Source of the DNA: Candidatus Ornithospirochaeta stercoravium
GTDB taxonomy: Bacteria > Spirochaetota > Spirochaetia > Sphaerochaetales > Sphaerochaetaceae
DNA length: 40,714 nucleotides
Direction of reading: 5' to 3'
Assembly (NCBI GenBank): GCA_017694915.1
Contig: JADIMF010000002.1
Location: 1-40,714 of the forward strand
Below, in pieces: positions 16,213-25,992 of this stretch (positions within the stretch are counted from its first letter, which is position 1; the number at the start of each line of letters is the position of its first letter). The notes under the pieces were generated by a model. It was not told the origin of the DNA and did not search any database. It saw only the letters and a program-made list of their open reading frames with translations. A program made the translations under genes and the position numbers.

Positions 16213-19200
16213 ATGAAATACCATTCGCCATTCTCCGTAATCGCAATATCAATATCTGTCCTTCTTCTCTTCGCAGGAGTTGCGCTTGTTGCTGTATTCT
16301 CAATCGGTATGACATCCCCGACGCTGATCGTCGCAGATATCATAATGGATAAGCTTTCGTCTGCTCCCGGTCCTGTTTCCGTCTCATTTGACTCGATAGA
16401 CAGGAATCTCCGGGATGGCGTGTTCATAAACGGTCTTGATATATCTCTCGAAGGTGAAGAGGTTCTTACAATTGATCAAGTGACTGTGAAAATGGGGTTT
16501 TTCAGCCTGATCAGGTACGCGGTTCTTGGAAATGGGAGCCTCTCTGTTGAGGGAAGCAATGCAAGAATCATGATTCCTGATATCGAAGGAGGCGGAGGAG
16601 GGAGTTCCGGTACTTCTACCTCATTTGAATTCCCATCCTTCCTTGAGCCATACTCGATATCCCTGGAACTTGCAGATACCGTCATCTCATATTCAGGAAC
16701 AAACCTCACTGAGAGTGCAGATCTCTTTCTCTATCTCGACGGCGATGAGAGAACAATCGGACTGGATGCCGTTATCGACGAGGTTATCTTCTCCGATGGT
16801 GAGTTCTCTGCACGCCTTGATAACACCCTCCTCAGCGCTGCTATAGGCGATTCAGTCAGCGTCTCCGTTTCCCTCGATTCCTTAGAAGCCGGAAATGATT
16901 CATTTGATTTAACCCTGTCACGTCCTGCTCTTGTGTTCAGCGATGGAAGCCTTGCCGCATCGTTCTCATCAGCCAGTGGAAAATATGAGGATGCTGAGTT
17001 CTTGCTCTCATCGTCATCAGTTTCGCTTGCTGATGAGAGAATCGAGACTGTCCTTACATCGCTTTCGCTCGGATATGGTGAATACTCCGTGTATGCAGGT
17101 GAAATCGATGCAGTCGGCAGCAAAGATGAACTTTCCATCATCCTCTCATCAGTACGCGCTGAGGATTCTGTTTCGAGGCTTCTTTCCGGAGGCAGGATAA
17201 ACATACTTCTCGATATTCCTTCAAGGAACGTCGACATAACGATACCTTCTGTTTCATCTGAAGTTCTCAGCCGCTTCGATTCCGTTCTCACTCTTGAAGG
17301 CGAGAATCTCCACTTCATCGCTTCGCTTGCAGACAACTGGTCGCTGGATGCTGATGGCGATCTCTTCCTGAGAGGGGAGGATTCAGCGATGAACGGTACT
17401 TCAGGATCGTTCGAGATTGATGCAGGTGGTACTGGAAGCGATGTATCCTTTGCCGACATAGCAATTACCGGAATACATCTTCCATCAATCGAGGATGAGG
17501 CACTCCTGTCGCTCTCGTATGACGGAGAAGGATTCTCTGCTGTCGGTTCATTCGGAGACTATCTGAGAATACGCGCATCCTACAGGAACAGGCTCTCTGT
17601 AGATCTTCTCGCATCGGAGCTGCCTATTTATCCATTCAGGCCATTTGCGGAAGAATATCTTCCAGTGATAACGAATTACATCGGTACCGATACAAGACTC
17701 ACGGGATCTGTAAGCCTTCACCTCGATGAGAATATGACGGGACCGGCGGCATTTGCATTCACTTTATCTGATATGCTCTTCAGGGGAATACCGTTCTCCA
17801 TCGCAGCCTCGCTCAATGGTAATGCTACTGAAGATCATCTCTCGATATCATCGCTTGCACTCACCACTGATTTCGTCAGAGCATCATATGACGGAAGGAT
17901 TTCATACAGAACACTTCTTCCAGAGGGCAGGTTCGTCATCTCGGCAACGGAGACGGGTCGCGAGCTCTTTGTCGGTACGCTCACGCTCACTGATGATACA
18001 GAGTATGCATTCTCCGCAGAGATTCCTCGCTTTGATAACAGCTGGCTCCGGGGCTATGTGAACTGGAGCGAGAGCGGCCTTATTTCCTCTGCCGCAACCC
18101 TGAACAGCGGCGGATATTACTATCCGTTCGCCATCACTGTTGATTTCCATGACAATACGCTCTCCCTTGATAACGAGATGCTCCATATATCGGGTTCATT
18201 CGGCGAGGAGATTGAAGCTTCGATCGAGGCAGATGACTTCACGCTTCCTGTATTCTCCGAAGAGGGGGGTGAACCGTGCACGATCAATGGAGATATATCA
18301 TTCCTCTTCAGTTTCAGCAGACAGGAATTCACAATCGACTCTGAGGACTTCCTCGTAAGCAATATAAGGGGGCTGCCGGAATCTCCTGAGCTCATATTCT
18401 CATTCCACGGATGGAATGACGGAATCGATTTCAATGAGATTACCTTCAGAGGACCGGGTTATCCTGATCTCTCCGGAGCGATGAACATCAATTTCAAGAA
18501 ACCGTCACTCGCTGTATATCTTGGCGACGATGCAGGTGATGAGCACATGATGATAAGCGTCATCAGGATGGATGACGGCATGTTCTCCGGAATACTGAGG
18601 ATGGATTCATTCAACCTCGGAAGAGTCGGTCTTGAAGGTCTTGTCTCAGATGTGAACCTCTCAGCCCGCGCAGGTACATGGGAAACGCTCTCATTCTCCG
18701 GTGACATAAACGCATACAGCACCGATATGATCAACAGGCCGCAGTCGCTCTCAGCTTTCCTCTATATCGACAGCAGTGTTATAGAGGTGAGAAATCTCTC
18801 ATATGTCGGCGGAAATCTCTCTGTGATCAGCCCGGAGGTATCATATTCAGCCGATAGCGGCAGATACACATCATCCTTCACGATTGATTACCTTATCGAG
18901 AAGCCTGACAGGAATTATCCAGTGCATTCATCATTCATGCTATCCGCGGATCTTCCGAGCGGGGAGAACCTGTATGAAGCTGCCCGGAAGATGATTGACG
19001 ACAAGTTCAGAGGTGTTTCCGCATCCCTTGTCATGGATACCCTTGATATTGATGGAAGACTTGTGACGGGCAGAAGGGATCTTGATGTGATCTATGATGG
19101 CTCAGTCCTCGACTTCTCCGGAAGCCTCGTGTCAGGAATGGCTGATATATCGAGCGGAATATTCGATCTCAGTATCGATCTTTCCCCGATTGCGGCATTC

Positions 19201-20751
19201 TCTGTCGATGGAAGCATCGGAGGAGACCATGATACATCGCTTCATTTCGATATAGATCAGTTCGAGATCTCGATTGCAGATCTTTCGCTCGATCCTTCTA
19301 TCGTATTCTACGATCCAGCTCCGGCAAGCGGTGAGATCTACGCGATTAACGACGGAATGAACTGGAATCTCTTCGGTTATCTTGAAGCTGAGGAGGTTGC
19401 GTTCGATGTATTCTGGCTGCCGAACCAGAGGGTAGTGCTTCATAATCCGTACTTCGTCATCTGGGACAACACATTCTCATCCTTGATTGATGACTGCACG
19501 GTTATCTCCCTTGATGATCTTTCAAGGACTCCTGCACGCGTTACCCTCGATATCCCTCTCGGTGAATCGCTCTCGATGCTCAGCTGGGATGTCAATGTAT
19601 ATGTTGAGGATGGAAACTGGGTCGGCATAAGACTTCCGATGGCATCAAGCAACACCGATCTCTGGGCTGATGTCACAGGTCATGTATATGTAGGCTCTCA
19701 TACAGAGGGTGTTGTAGATCTCACAGGCGATGTAAAGGCGTCCAATGTCACGCTTTCGATAGGAATGGAGCCGATGCCTGAGTGGATGCTCGAAGCAACA
19801 GGTGAGACAACTGCTGATATCTCGATTCTCCTTACAGAGAATGCAAGATTCCTCTTCCCGCTCGGCGCGGATCCTATTCTTCGTGCAGATGTCGCGGAGA
19901 ATCAGAGGCTCCGTGTCGTCGTGGAACGCAATGGCGATATGGACATAACAGGTTCGCTTGATATCAGATCGGGTGAGTTCTTCTACTTCCAGAAGAATTT
20001 CTATATCACAGAGGGAAATATCGGATTCAGATCCGGATTGATGAGCCAGGGTGGATTCGATCCTGTTATAAATCTCCGCGCGCGTCTCCGTGACTTCGAT
20101 TCCGATGGCAATGATGTCGATATCTACCTCATCCTCCGCAATGCGACACTGGATAACATTAGCCCGTCCTTCGAAAGCTCACCGTCGAAACCTATCAGCG
20201 AGATCATGCAGATACTCGGACAGTCCATACTCCCGACAAGCGTGTATGGCGATCTTTCAGTGTCGTCGATGGTATCGCTTGTCACGGCATCCATGGATAT
20301 CCTCACGCGTCTTGGTATCGTGAACACCAGAAGCAGTAACACCACGCTTGAATCCGCGATAAGGAACTCGCTCTCGCTCGATACGTTCTCGCTGCATTCC
20401 AACATCCTTGAGAACCTCATCTTCGACACAGTTGCATACGCTTCATCGAACATAAGCACCGATGCCCTCTCTCCGATGGCGAGGTATCTTAATGGAACGA
20501 CGCTCTATCTTGGAAAATACCTCTCTCCAGAGCTTTACCTGGAGGGTATGATACATCTTGCCGCTAACCCTGATCAGACTGAGAGAAGCCATACATTCCT
20601 TGCCGATGACCTCAATCTCGATATCGAGATATCGCTTGAATGGGATAACCCTCTCGCAGTCTTCACATTCTTCATACAGCCTGTGAACCTGACGCTTTAT
20701 GATGTCATGGACTCATTCGGTTTCGGTGTTTCCAAGCGAATTGTATGGTGA
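16213..20751 (+). CDS. tamB: TamB-family translocation/assembly protein (AsmA-like, DUF490)
   Basis: TamB-type proteins are giant inner-membrane-anchored bridges that span the periplasm, assisting outer-membrane protein insertion and lipid transport. The 1512-residue protein has one N-terminal membrane helix (about residues 8-33), then more than 1300 residues of repetitive beta-strand pattern rich in Ser, Asp and Ile, and a typical C-terminal TamB domain. Features of that end include LFPLGADPILRA, ITGSLDIRSGEFFYF, GTTLYLGKYLSPELYLEG and IEISLEWDNPLAVFTFF. It lies directly upstream of bamA, matching a tamB-bamA pairing seen in spirochaetes. CAGGAT precedes the ATG. Sequence identity is low as usual for the family, so the call rests on architecture, C-terminus and context. 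Confidence 0.88.
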   Translation: MKYHSPFSVIAISISVLLLFAGVALVAVFSIGMTSPTLIVADIIMDKLSSAPGPVSVSFDSIDRNLRDGVFINGLDISLEGEEVLTIDQVTVKMGFFSLIRYAVLGNGSLSVEGSNARIMIPDIEGGGGGSSGTSTSFEFPSFLEPYSISLELADTVISYSGTNLTESADLFLYLDGDERTIGLDAVIDEVIFSDGEFSARLDNTLLSAAIGDSVSVSVSLDSLEAGNDSFDLTLSRPALVFSDGSLAASFSSASGKYEDAEFLLSSSSVSLADERIETVLTSLSLGYGEYSVYAGEIDAVGSKDELSIILSSVRAEDSVSRLLSGGRINILLDIPSRNVDITIPSVSSEVLSRFDSVLTLEGENLHFIASLADNWSLDADGDLFLRGEDSAMNGTSGSFEIDAGGTGSDVSFADIAITGIHLPSIEDEALLSLSYDGEGFSAVGSFGDYLRIRASYRNRLSVDLLASELPIYPFRPFAEEYLPVITNYIGTDTRLTGSVSLHLDENMTGPAAFAFTLSDMLFRGIPFSIAASLNGNATEDHLSISSLALTTDFVRASYDGRISYRTLLPEGRFVISATETGRELFVGTLTLTDDTEYAFSAEIPRFDNSWLRGYVNWSESGLISSAATLNSGGYYYPFAITVDFHDNTLSLDNEMLHISGSFGEEIEASIEADDFTLPVFSEEGGEPCTINGDISFLFSFSRQEFTIDSEDFLVSNIRGLPESPELIFSFHGWNDGIDFNEITFRGPGYPDLSGAMNINFKKPSLAVYLGDDAGDEHMMISVIRMDDGMFSGILRMDSFNLGRVGLEGLVSDVNLSARAGTWETLSFSGDINAYSTDMINRPQSLSAFLYIDSSVIEVRNLSYVGGNLSVISPEVSYSADSGRYTSSFTIDYLIEKPDRNYPVHSSFMLSADLPSGENLYEAARKMIDDKFRGVSASLVMDTLDIDGRLVTGRRDLDVIYDGSVLDFSGSLVSGMADISSGIFDLSIDLSPIAAFSVDGSIGGDHDTSLHFDIDQFEISIADLSLDPSIVFYDPAPASGEIYAINDGMNWNLFGYLEAEEVAFDVFWLPNQRVVLHNPYFVIWDNTFSSLIDDCTVISLDDLSRTPARVTLDIPLGESLSMLSWDVNVYVEDGNWVGIRLPMASSNTDLWADVTGHVYVGSHTEGVVDLTGDVKASNVTLSIGMEPMPEWMLEATGETTADISILLTENARFLFPLGADPILRADVAENQRLRVVVERNGDMDITGSLDIRSGEFFYFQKNFYITEGNIGFRSGLMSQGGFDPVINLRARLRDFDSDGNDVDIYLILRNATLDNISPSFESSPSKPISEIMQILGQSILPTSVYGDLSVSSMVSLVTASMDILTRLGIVNTRSSNTTLESAIRNSLSLDTFSLHSNILENLIFDTVAYASSNISTDALSPMARYLNGTTLYLGKYLSPELYLEGMIHLAANPDQTERSHTFLADDLNLDIEISLEWDNPLAVFTFFIQPVNLTLYDVMDSFGFGVSKRIVW

Positions 20752-20784
20752 ATCGTGTAGAATAGGTGTAGTTTCTCTGAAATG

Positions 20785-20816
20785 GGAATTCATAAAGAGG
20801 ATTATCCTCTCATTCC
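20785..20816. repeat. Palindromic hairpin between tamB and bamA
   Basis: AGAGGAT-T-ATCCTCT (20796-20810) is a perfect 15-bp palindrome, and GGAAT (20785-20789) with ATTCC (20812-20816) can extend it. No T-run follows, so a terminator is unlikely. It could be an operator, an RNase III-type processing site or a stabiliser of one mRNA end. No strong promoter is seen in this 116-bp gap. Confidence 0.5.
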
Positions 20817-20867
20817 ATGTAGATGGAAATCCGGCATTCTGATAGTATCGAACAAGGAGTTTAACGA

Positions 20868-23399
20868 ATGATAAAGAGCAGAGTGCTGCTTCTCATCCTC
20901 ATACTCGCCATGATTTTCTCGTCAGCAGTATATTCAGCTGACGATAGCGGCGTATGGTGGGATGGGATGCCAATGACAGCCTTCAGATATACAGGACTGA
21001 GAAACGTCAAGGAGATCACCATCGACCGTCTTCTTCAGCCATATCTCGGCGAACCGTATTCAGATGCGGAGTTCTCCGAGATGATGAGCGTTCTTTACGC
21101 TCAGGACTGGCTGAGCTATGCTTCCGCGGAAGCGCTCCGTGACGGAGAGACAGGAAATCTCATCATCCGTTTCGACATACAGGAAAATCCGATGATATCC
21201 TCAGTGACTGTCGAAGGCGAGAACAGGATAGGCGAGAGGCCTCTTGTCAGGGCTCAGGGTTTTGCCGTTCATGACTTCTTTACTCCTGGAAGCCTGAATG
21301 CAAACCGTTCGCTCGTGCTCGATTACTATCTCTCCCGTGGTTATAGGGATGCCACAGTAGATGTCTCGTATACGGAGAATGAGGAAGACAACACAGTTCA
21401 GATTCTCTTCACTGTCTCCGAAGGCAAGCAGTACAAGGTCCGCGATATCCTTTACGAGGGCATCAACGGACTGAGTGCTAAGGAGATAAACTCCGTTCTC
21501 ACACAGAAGAAGAAATCCTTCTTCAGTTCCGGAAACCTCGTCATGTCCAATCTCGACACTGACCGTGATGCAATCGTCATGCTTTACGGAACGGAAGGCT
21601 ATCCGGATGCAGCTGTCGTGAATATCGAGGTAGTTCCTACAGAGGAAGAGGATGAGAACGTAAAATACGTCAACATCATATACACGATCGAGGAAGGCGA
21701 CAGATGGCTTATTGGAGATATCTCATTCAGCGGTAATGAGGTATTCAGCGATGAATCAATCCAGTCCCTTATCTCCATAGAGCCGGGAGATCCGTATGAC
21801 GCCACGGAAATCCTGATGCAGCAGGAGGCGCTGAACTCGCTTTATTACGACAATGGATACATCAGGGCATATATCGCGATGAATGAGACACGACACAGTG
21901 AAACTCATGTCATCGATTACGATATCTCGATTACCGAAGGTCCTCAGTCAGTTGTTGAGGCGATAATAATCAACGGACTGACGAAGACGAAGCCTTATGT
22001 ACTCGAGAGAGAGCTCACGATGAAAGTCGGCGATGTATTCTCACGCTCTGCTCTTATCAGAAGCCAGCAGAACATGATGAACACTGGTCTCCTTGCAACG
22101 GTCAAGGCTGATCTTCTCTATGGAAACACCGAGAATGGTGTAATCATCGAGTTCACCGTGGAGGAAGGAAACCAGATGGAGCTTCAGTTCGGAGCTACAT
22201 TCGGCGGTACTGTCGATGGGTTTCCCATCTCGGGATTTCTTCAGTGGGCTGACAGAAATCTCGCGGGAACTGCCAGGGATCTGGCTATCGCCACGACTCT
22301 TTCTCCCGATACACAGTCTGTATCTATATCACTTTCTGATGATTGGGTGGGGGATAAGAGATGGTCAAATTCAGTCTCCCTCTCCGTAGAGAGAAGCGCC
22401 AGGGATGATACGCTCCAGCTTGGAACCGGATCAGAGATGTATGACGGCTATGATGAGAATCATCAGACATATCCATTAGGTTATAACTCTGCTTCCGAGT
22501 GGTATGCTTCTGACAATCCGCTCTATCCTGCGGACGCATATCTCATGAAATATGATTACTACAGGATCGCACTTGGATATACCACAGGTTATACATTCAC
22601 ATTCGATCCAGGTAATCTCACCCTCTCTGCTGGCATATCGCTGGGTATTAACCAAGCTGTCTATGATGATCAGCGCTATACTCCGTATGAGGAGCTCATA
22701 TACAAGTATCATCAGGGATGGAAGTTCTCCAACAGGCTCACGCTCTCCGTCACATGGGATGGACGTGACCTCAGACAGAACACTACAAGAGGCTATATCC
22801 TCTCCGCATCCTGGACGTACGCGGGCGGTATCCTCGGAGGTCTTTCGAACTACAACAAGCTCACCCTTTCCGGAGCTGCATATCATTCGCTCTATACATA
22901 CATGAACGAAGATGAGCAGCCTATAAGCCTCGTGCTCTCATTCTCATCATCCGTCTCGTTCATGTTCGACCAGTACTGGAAGAATGATGGAGAGTGGGGC
23001 TGGTATAACCCGAGGGAAGGAGCTACGAGATACGAGATGCTCTACATGGATGGAATGAACATCGGACGTGGCTTCGATGTCATCTACAACAAAGCGTTCA
23101 TGTGGCATAACCAGATTGACCTCACGTATCCGCTTGTATACCAGATGCTCGCTGTTGAGGCGTTCGGCTCGGCAACAGGTGTCACGCGCACCCTCTCCGA
23201 TCTTTCCGATTTCGGGAATATCGACTGGTATTTCGCAGCTGGCATAGGTCTCAAGATGCAGATTCCTGGATTCCCTCTCGGTCTCTATCTTGTTGAGAAC
23301 TGGACATACAAGAGAGCTTCTGGATTCCAGTGGGTACAGACAGGTATCGGACAGACAGGTCTTAAGCTTGTACTTGCCATCACTACATCTTATTATTGA
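20868..23399 (+). CDS. bamA: Outer-membrane protein assembly factor BamA (Omp85)
   Basis: BamA inserts beta-barrel proteins into the outer membrane. The 843-residue protein has a signal peptide (about residues 1-24, ending VYSA), a periplasmic part of POTRA repeats to about residue 420 and a C-terminal 16-strand barrel ending in LVLAITTSYY with a terminal aromatic. POTRA-type phrases include VEGENRIGERPLVRAQGF, SEGKQYKVRDILYEG, ISFSGNEVFSDESI and INGLTKTKPYVLERELTM. Within the barrel GRGFDVIYNKAFMWHNQIDL contains the conserved RGF element. AAGGAG lies 9 nt before the ATG. It sits between tamB and mutS with only 3 bp before mutS, in contrast to T. pallidum, where an OmpH/Skp gene intervenes as I recall. 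Confidence 0.94.
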   Translation: MIKSRVLLLILILAMIFSSAVYSADDSGVWWDGMPMTAFRYTGLRNVKEITIDRLLQPYLGEPYSDAEFSEMMSVLYAQDWLSYASAEALRDGETGNLIIRFDIQENPMISSVTVEGENRIGERPLVRAQGFAVHDFFTPGSLNANRSLVLDYYLSRGYRDATVDVSYTENEEDNTVQILFTVSEGKQYKVRDILYEGINGLSAKEINSVLTQKKKSFFSSGNLVMSNLDTDRDAIVMLYGTEGYPDAAVVNIEVVPTEEEDENVKYVNIIYTIEEGDRWLIGDISFSGNEVFSDESIQSLISIEPGDPYDATEILMQQEALNSLYYDNGYIRAYIAMNETRHSETHVIDYDISITEGPQSVVEAIIINGLTKTKPYVLERELTMKVGDVFSRSALIRSQQNMMNTGLLATVKADLLYGNTENGVIIEFTVEEGNQMELQFGATFGGTVDGFPISGFLQWADRNLAGTARDLAIATTLSPDTQSVSISLSDDWVGDKRWSNSVSLSVERSARDDTLQLGTGSEMYDGYDENHQTYPLGYNSASEWYASDNPLYPADAYLMKYDYYRIALGYTTGYTFTFDPGNLTLSAGISLGINQAVYDDQRYTPYEELIYKYHQGWKFSNRLTLSVTWDGRDLRQNTTRGYILSASWTYAGGILGGLSNYNKLTLSGAAYHSLYTYMNEDEQPISLVLSFSSSVSFMFDQYWKNDGEWGWYNPREGATRYEMLYMDGMNIGRGFDVIYNKAFMWHNQIDLTYPLVYQMLAVEAFGSATGVTRTLSDLSDFGNIDWYFAAGIGLKMQIPGFPLGLYLVENWTYKRASGFQWVQTGIGQTGLKLVLAITTSYY

Positions 23400-23402
23400 T
23401 AT

Positions 23403-25970
23403 ATGGCTGAAAAGGAAACACTGACGCCGATGATGCGTCAGTATATGGATATAAAGGAAAAGCATCAGGATATGGTGCTTTTCTTCCGTTTAGGTGACTT
23501 CTATGAGATGTTCGGCTCCGACGCTGAGGATGTGTCGAAGCTTCTCAACCTCACGCTTACACACAGGGCGAAGATGCCTATGTGCGGTATTCCATATCAT
23601 GCGGCAAAGAATTACCTCAAGCGCCTCCTCGATGCAGGACGCAAGGTCGCGATATGCGAACAGCTCTCCCTTTCAGATAACCCCAGGGAGCTCGCTAAGA
23701 GAAGCGTCACTGAAATCTACACCCCCGCGACTGTTGTGGACGAGGAGTATCTTGATTCCCTTTCAGCTTCATATGTGATGGCCGTACATGAGGACAGGAA
23801 AGGCCTTTATGCCGCCTGGGCCGATATTACAACAGGAGAATTCCTTGTAAGGACATTACCTCTGGAGAAGGATTATTCGACACTTGAGTCACTTCTTTCA
23901 TCTGTTTCTCCGAAGGAGATTGTCGTATCAGATGATGTCTACTTCACTGAGAAAGGCCTCAGAGCTGTACTCGACAGATCCGGTGCGATGGTGACAAAGC
24001 TTCCTTCCTGGTATTTCTCCCTGAAGGAAGGACTAAGAGAAGCGGAGAAACAGTTTCCTGCATCTTCCTTGTCCCTTTCTGGAATCGGAGAGAAGGATCC
24101 GATACTCACGTCAATCGGCGCGCTTCTGAAGTATATCGGGGATAATATAAAAACGGAGCTTCCACAGCTGAGGACTATAGAGAAGGTGGAGGATGAGACA
24201 TATCTCTTCCTCAACTCAGCTGCTGTGAGGAACCTTGAGCTTGTCTCATCGCTTGCTGATGGAAGGAAAGAGGGCTCTCTTTTCAATGCCATTAACAGGA
24301 CGAAGACAGTATCCGGCGGAAGATTCCTAAAAGATGCTATTCTCCATCCTCTCCAGGATAAGGCGAAGATAGAGAAGAGACTTGATTGGGTTTCGTTCTT
24401 CTTCTCAGATCAGAATGAGATGAGAAGAGTGAGGGAACTCCTGTCAGCTGCATCGGATCTTGAGCGTCTTGCCTCTAAAGCGTCGATGAAGAAGCTCACC
24501 CCCCGTGATCTTCTTGCGATTGCAGATACATCGGTCTCGTTCTTCTCGCTGGTATCTGAGAGAAATGAATACCTTGGCATGGCTGAGGATTTCTCCTCAA
24601 GCTTCGACACGATAATCTCATTCGCGTCCGATACGATTAACGCAATAAACCGCGACTGCACGAACATACAGAATGAGGGAACTATAATACTCTCCGGCTT
24701 CGATCCGGAGCTTGATGAGGCGAGGGATTATCAGGGGAAGGGTGAGGATATCCTCTCCTCATACATGAACCGAATCAAGGAAGAGACGGGAATACAGAAT
24801 CTTAAGACCGGCGATAACAGGATAATCGGCGCATACTTCGAGGTATCCAAAGGACAGATTGACAAGGTTCCTGAGACTTTCATCCGACGTCAGACGCTTG
24901 TGAATGGCGAACGGTACACGACGAAGGAGCTGGAGGAGATAAAAGCAAAGCTCGCGGAGTCTAAGGACAGAGCATACCAGAGGGAGAGGGAAGTCTTCTC
25001 CGAATTCCTTGACAGGGCTGAGCGCATCAATCGTGAAATCGAGATGATGGGAAGAATCATATCCCTTCTCGATTACTACTCTTCGCTGGCATATCTGGCA
25101 TTCGAATGCGGCTATGTGCGTCCGGAGATCATTGAAAATGGCGATATCGATATCATCGATGGCCGTCATCCCGTCGTTGAGGCATATACAGGAAGAAGCG
25201 AGTATACAGCAAATTCATTCTCCTCAGCGTCATCGCGCTTTGCCCTCATAACAGGCCCTAACATGGCTGGTAAGAGCACATATCTCAGGGAAATAGCGAT
25301 CATAGCACTCCTTGCGCATATGGGTTCATTCGTACCAGCAGCCAAGGCCGTGATACCGCTTATAGACAAGATCTACTGCAGAGTCGGAGCAAGCGACAAT
25401 CTTGCACGTGGAGAATCGACATTCCTTGTCGAGATGAGCGAGACTGCGGCAATACTACGCGGAGCGACAGAGAAGTCCCTTGTCATCATGGATGAGATAG
25501 GACGTGGTACATCCACACAGGACGGCATGTCGATCGCATATGCCGTGATGGAGTATCTCAAAGAGCTTCATTCGATAACCCTCTTCGCGACACATTATCA
25601 TGAGCTTACGATGCTCGACAGCACTGGCATACAGCTTCTGCACATGTCTGTAAGAGAGGAGAAGAGCTCGATAACCTTTCTCAGGAAAGCAGAGCCCGGA
25701 GTTGCGGCATCTTCTTATGGTATACATGTCGCGAAGCTTGCGGGCATTCCGAGAAATGTCATCAAGGAAGCATCATCATTCCAGAAAAAGCATTTCGCAG
25801 ATTACTCCTTCGATACCTCCCAGGGTGATCTCTTCATCGACAGCTCCGAGGAGAAGGAAGAAAGCCTCATGGATGAGATAAGGGATGAGATACTCTCTTT
25901 CGATACCGATTCCTCGACGCCTCTTGAGGCTCTGATGTTCATATCTGAGATAAGAAATAAGCTGCTGTGA
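23403..25970 (+). CDS. mutS: DNA mismatch-repair ATPase MutS
   Basis: MutS recognises mismatches and small loops. The 855-residue protein has the mismatch-binding Phe-x-Glu in LGDFYEMFG (near residue 38), connector and core lever domains, then Walker A GPNMAGKSTYLREIA, Walker B SLVIMDEIGRGTST and FATHYHEL in the ABC-type ATPase. It ends with a C-terminal tail. Size and motifs mark it as the repair-type MutS1, not MutS2. The ATG is 3 bp after the bamA stop without a clear ribosome-binding site, so translation probably depends on termination-reinitiation from bamA. MutL is not in the window. Confidence 0.97.
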   Translation: MAEKETLTPMMRQYMDIKEKHQDMVLFFRLGDFYEMFGSDAEDVSKLLNLTLTHRAKMPMCGIPYHAAKNYLKRLLDAGRKVAICEQLSLSDNPRELAKRSVTEIYTPATVVDEEYLDSLSASYVMAVHEDRKGLYAAWADITTGEFLVRTLPLEKDYSTLESLLSSVSPKEIVVSDDVYFTEKGLRAVLDRSGAMVTKLPSWYFSLKEGLREAEKQFPASSLSLSGIGEKDPILTSIGALLKYIGDNIKTELPQLRTIEKVEDETYLFLNSAAVRNLELVSSLADGRKEGSLFNAINRTKTVSGGRFLKDAILHPLQDKAKIEKRLDWVSFFFSDQNEMRRVRELLSAASDLERLASKASMKKLTPRDLLAIADTSVSFFSLVSERNEYLGMAEDFSSSFDTIISFASDTINAINRDCTNIQNEGTIILSGFDPELDEARDYQGKGEDILSSYMNRIKEETGIQNLKTGDNRIIGAYFEVSKGQIDKVPETFIRRQTLVNGERYTTKELEEIKAKLAESKDRAYQREREVFSEFLDRAERINREIEMMGRIISLLDYYSSLAYLAFECGYVRPEIIENGDIDIIDGRHPVVEAYTGRSEYTANSFSSASSRFALITGPNMAGKSTYLREIAIIALLAHMGSFVPAAKAVIPLIDKIYCRVGASDNLARGESTFLVEMSETAAILRGATEKSLVIMDEIGRGTSTQDGMSIAYAVMEYLKELHSITLFATHYHELTMLDSTGIQLLHMSVREEKSSITFLRKAEPGVAASSYGIHVAKLAGIPRNVIKEASSFQKKHFADYSFDTSQGDLFIDSSEEKEESLMDEIRDEILSFDTDSSTPLEALMFISEIRNKLL

Positions 25971-25975
25971 AAAGA

Positions 25976-25990
25976 TGTGATATAATCACA
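25976..25990. promoter_or_regulatory. Extended -10 promoter inside a palindrome, predicted leaderless
   Basis: TGTGA-TATAA-TCACA (25976-25990) is a perfect inverted repeat that contains TGATATAAT, an extended -10 with perfect TATAAT at 25981-25986. The predicted +1 is 25993, the A of the next gene's ATG. There is no good -35. The half-sites look like CRP sites but the spacing is 5, not 6. Confidence 0.55.
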
Positions 25991-25992
25991 GC

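Noticed and set aside
16731-17459. Long antisense open frame of 242 codons inside tamB
   Set aside because: Ser/Arg-rich shadow caused by the Ser/Asp-rich codons of tamB; no ribosome-binding site, promoter or family resemblance.
25976-25990. CRP-binding site (TGTGA...TCACA)
   Set aside because: The half-sites match, but the spacer is 5 bp where CRP needs 6; kept only as a palindrome over a -10 box.
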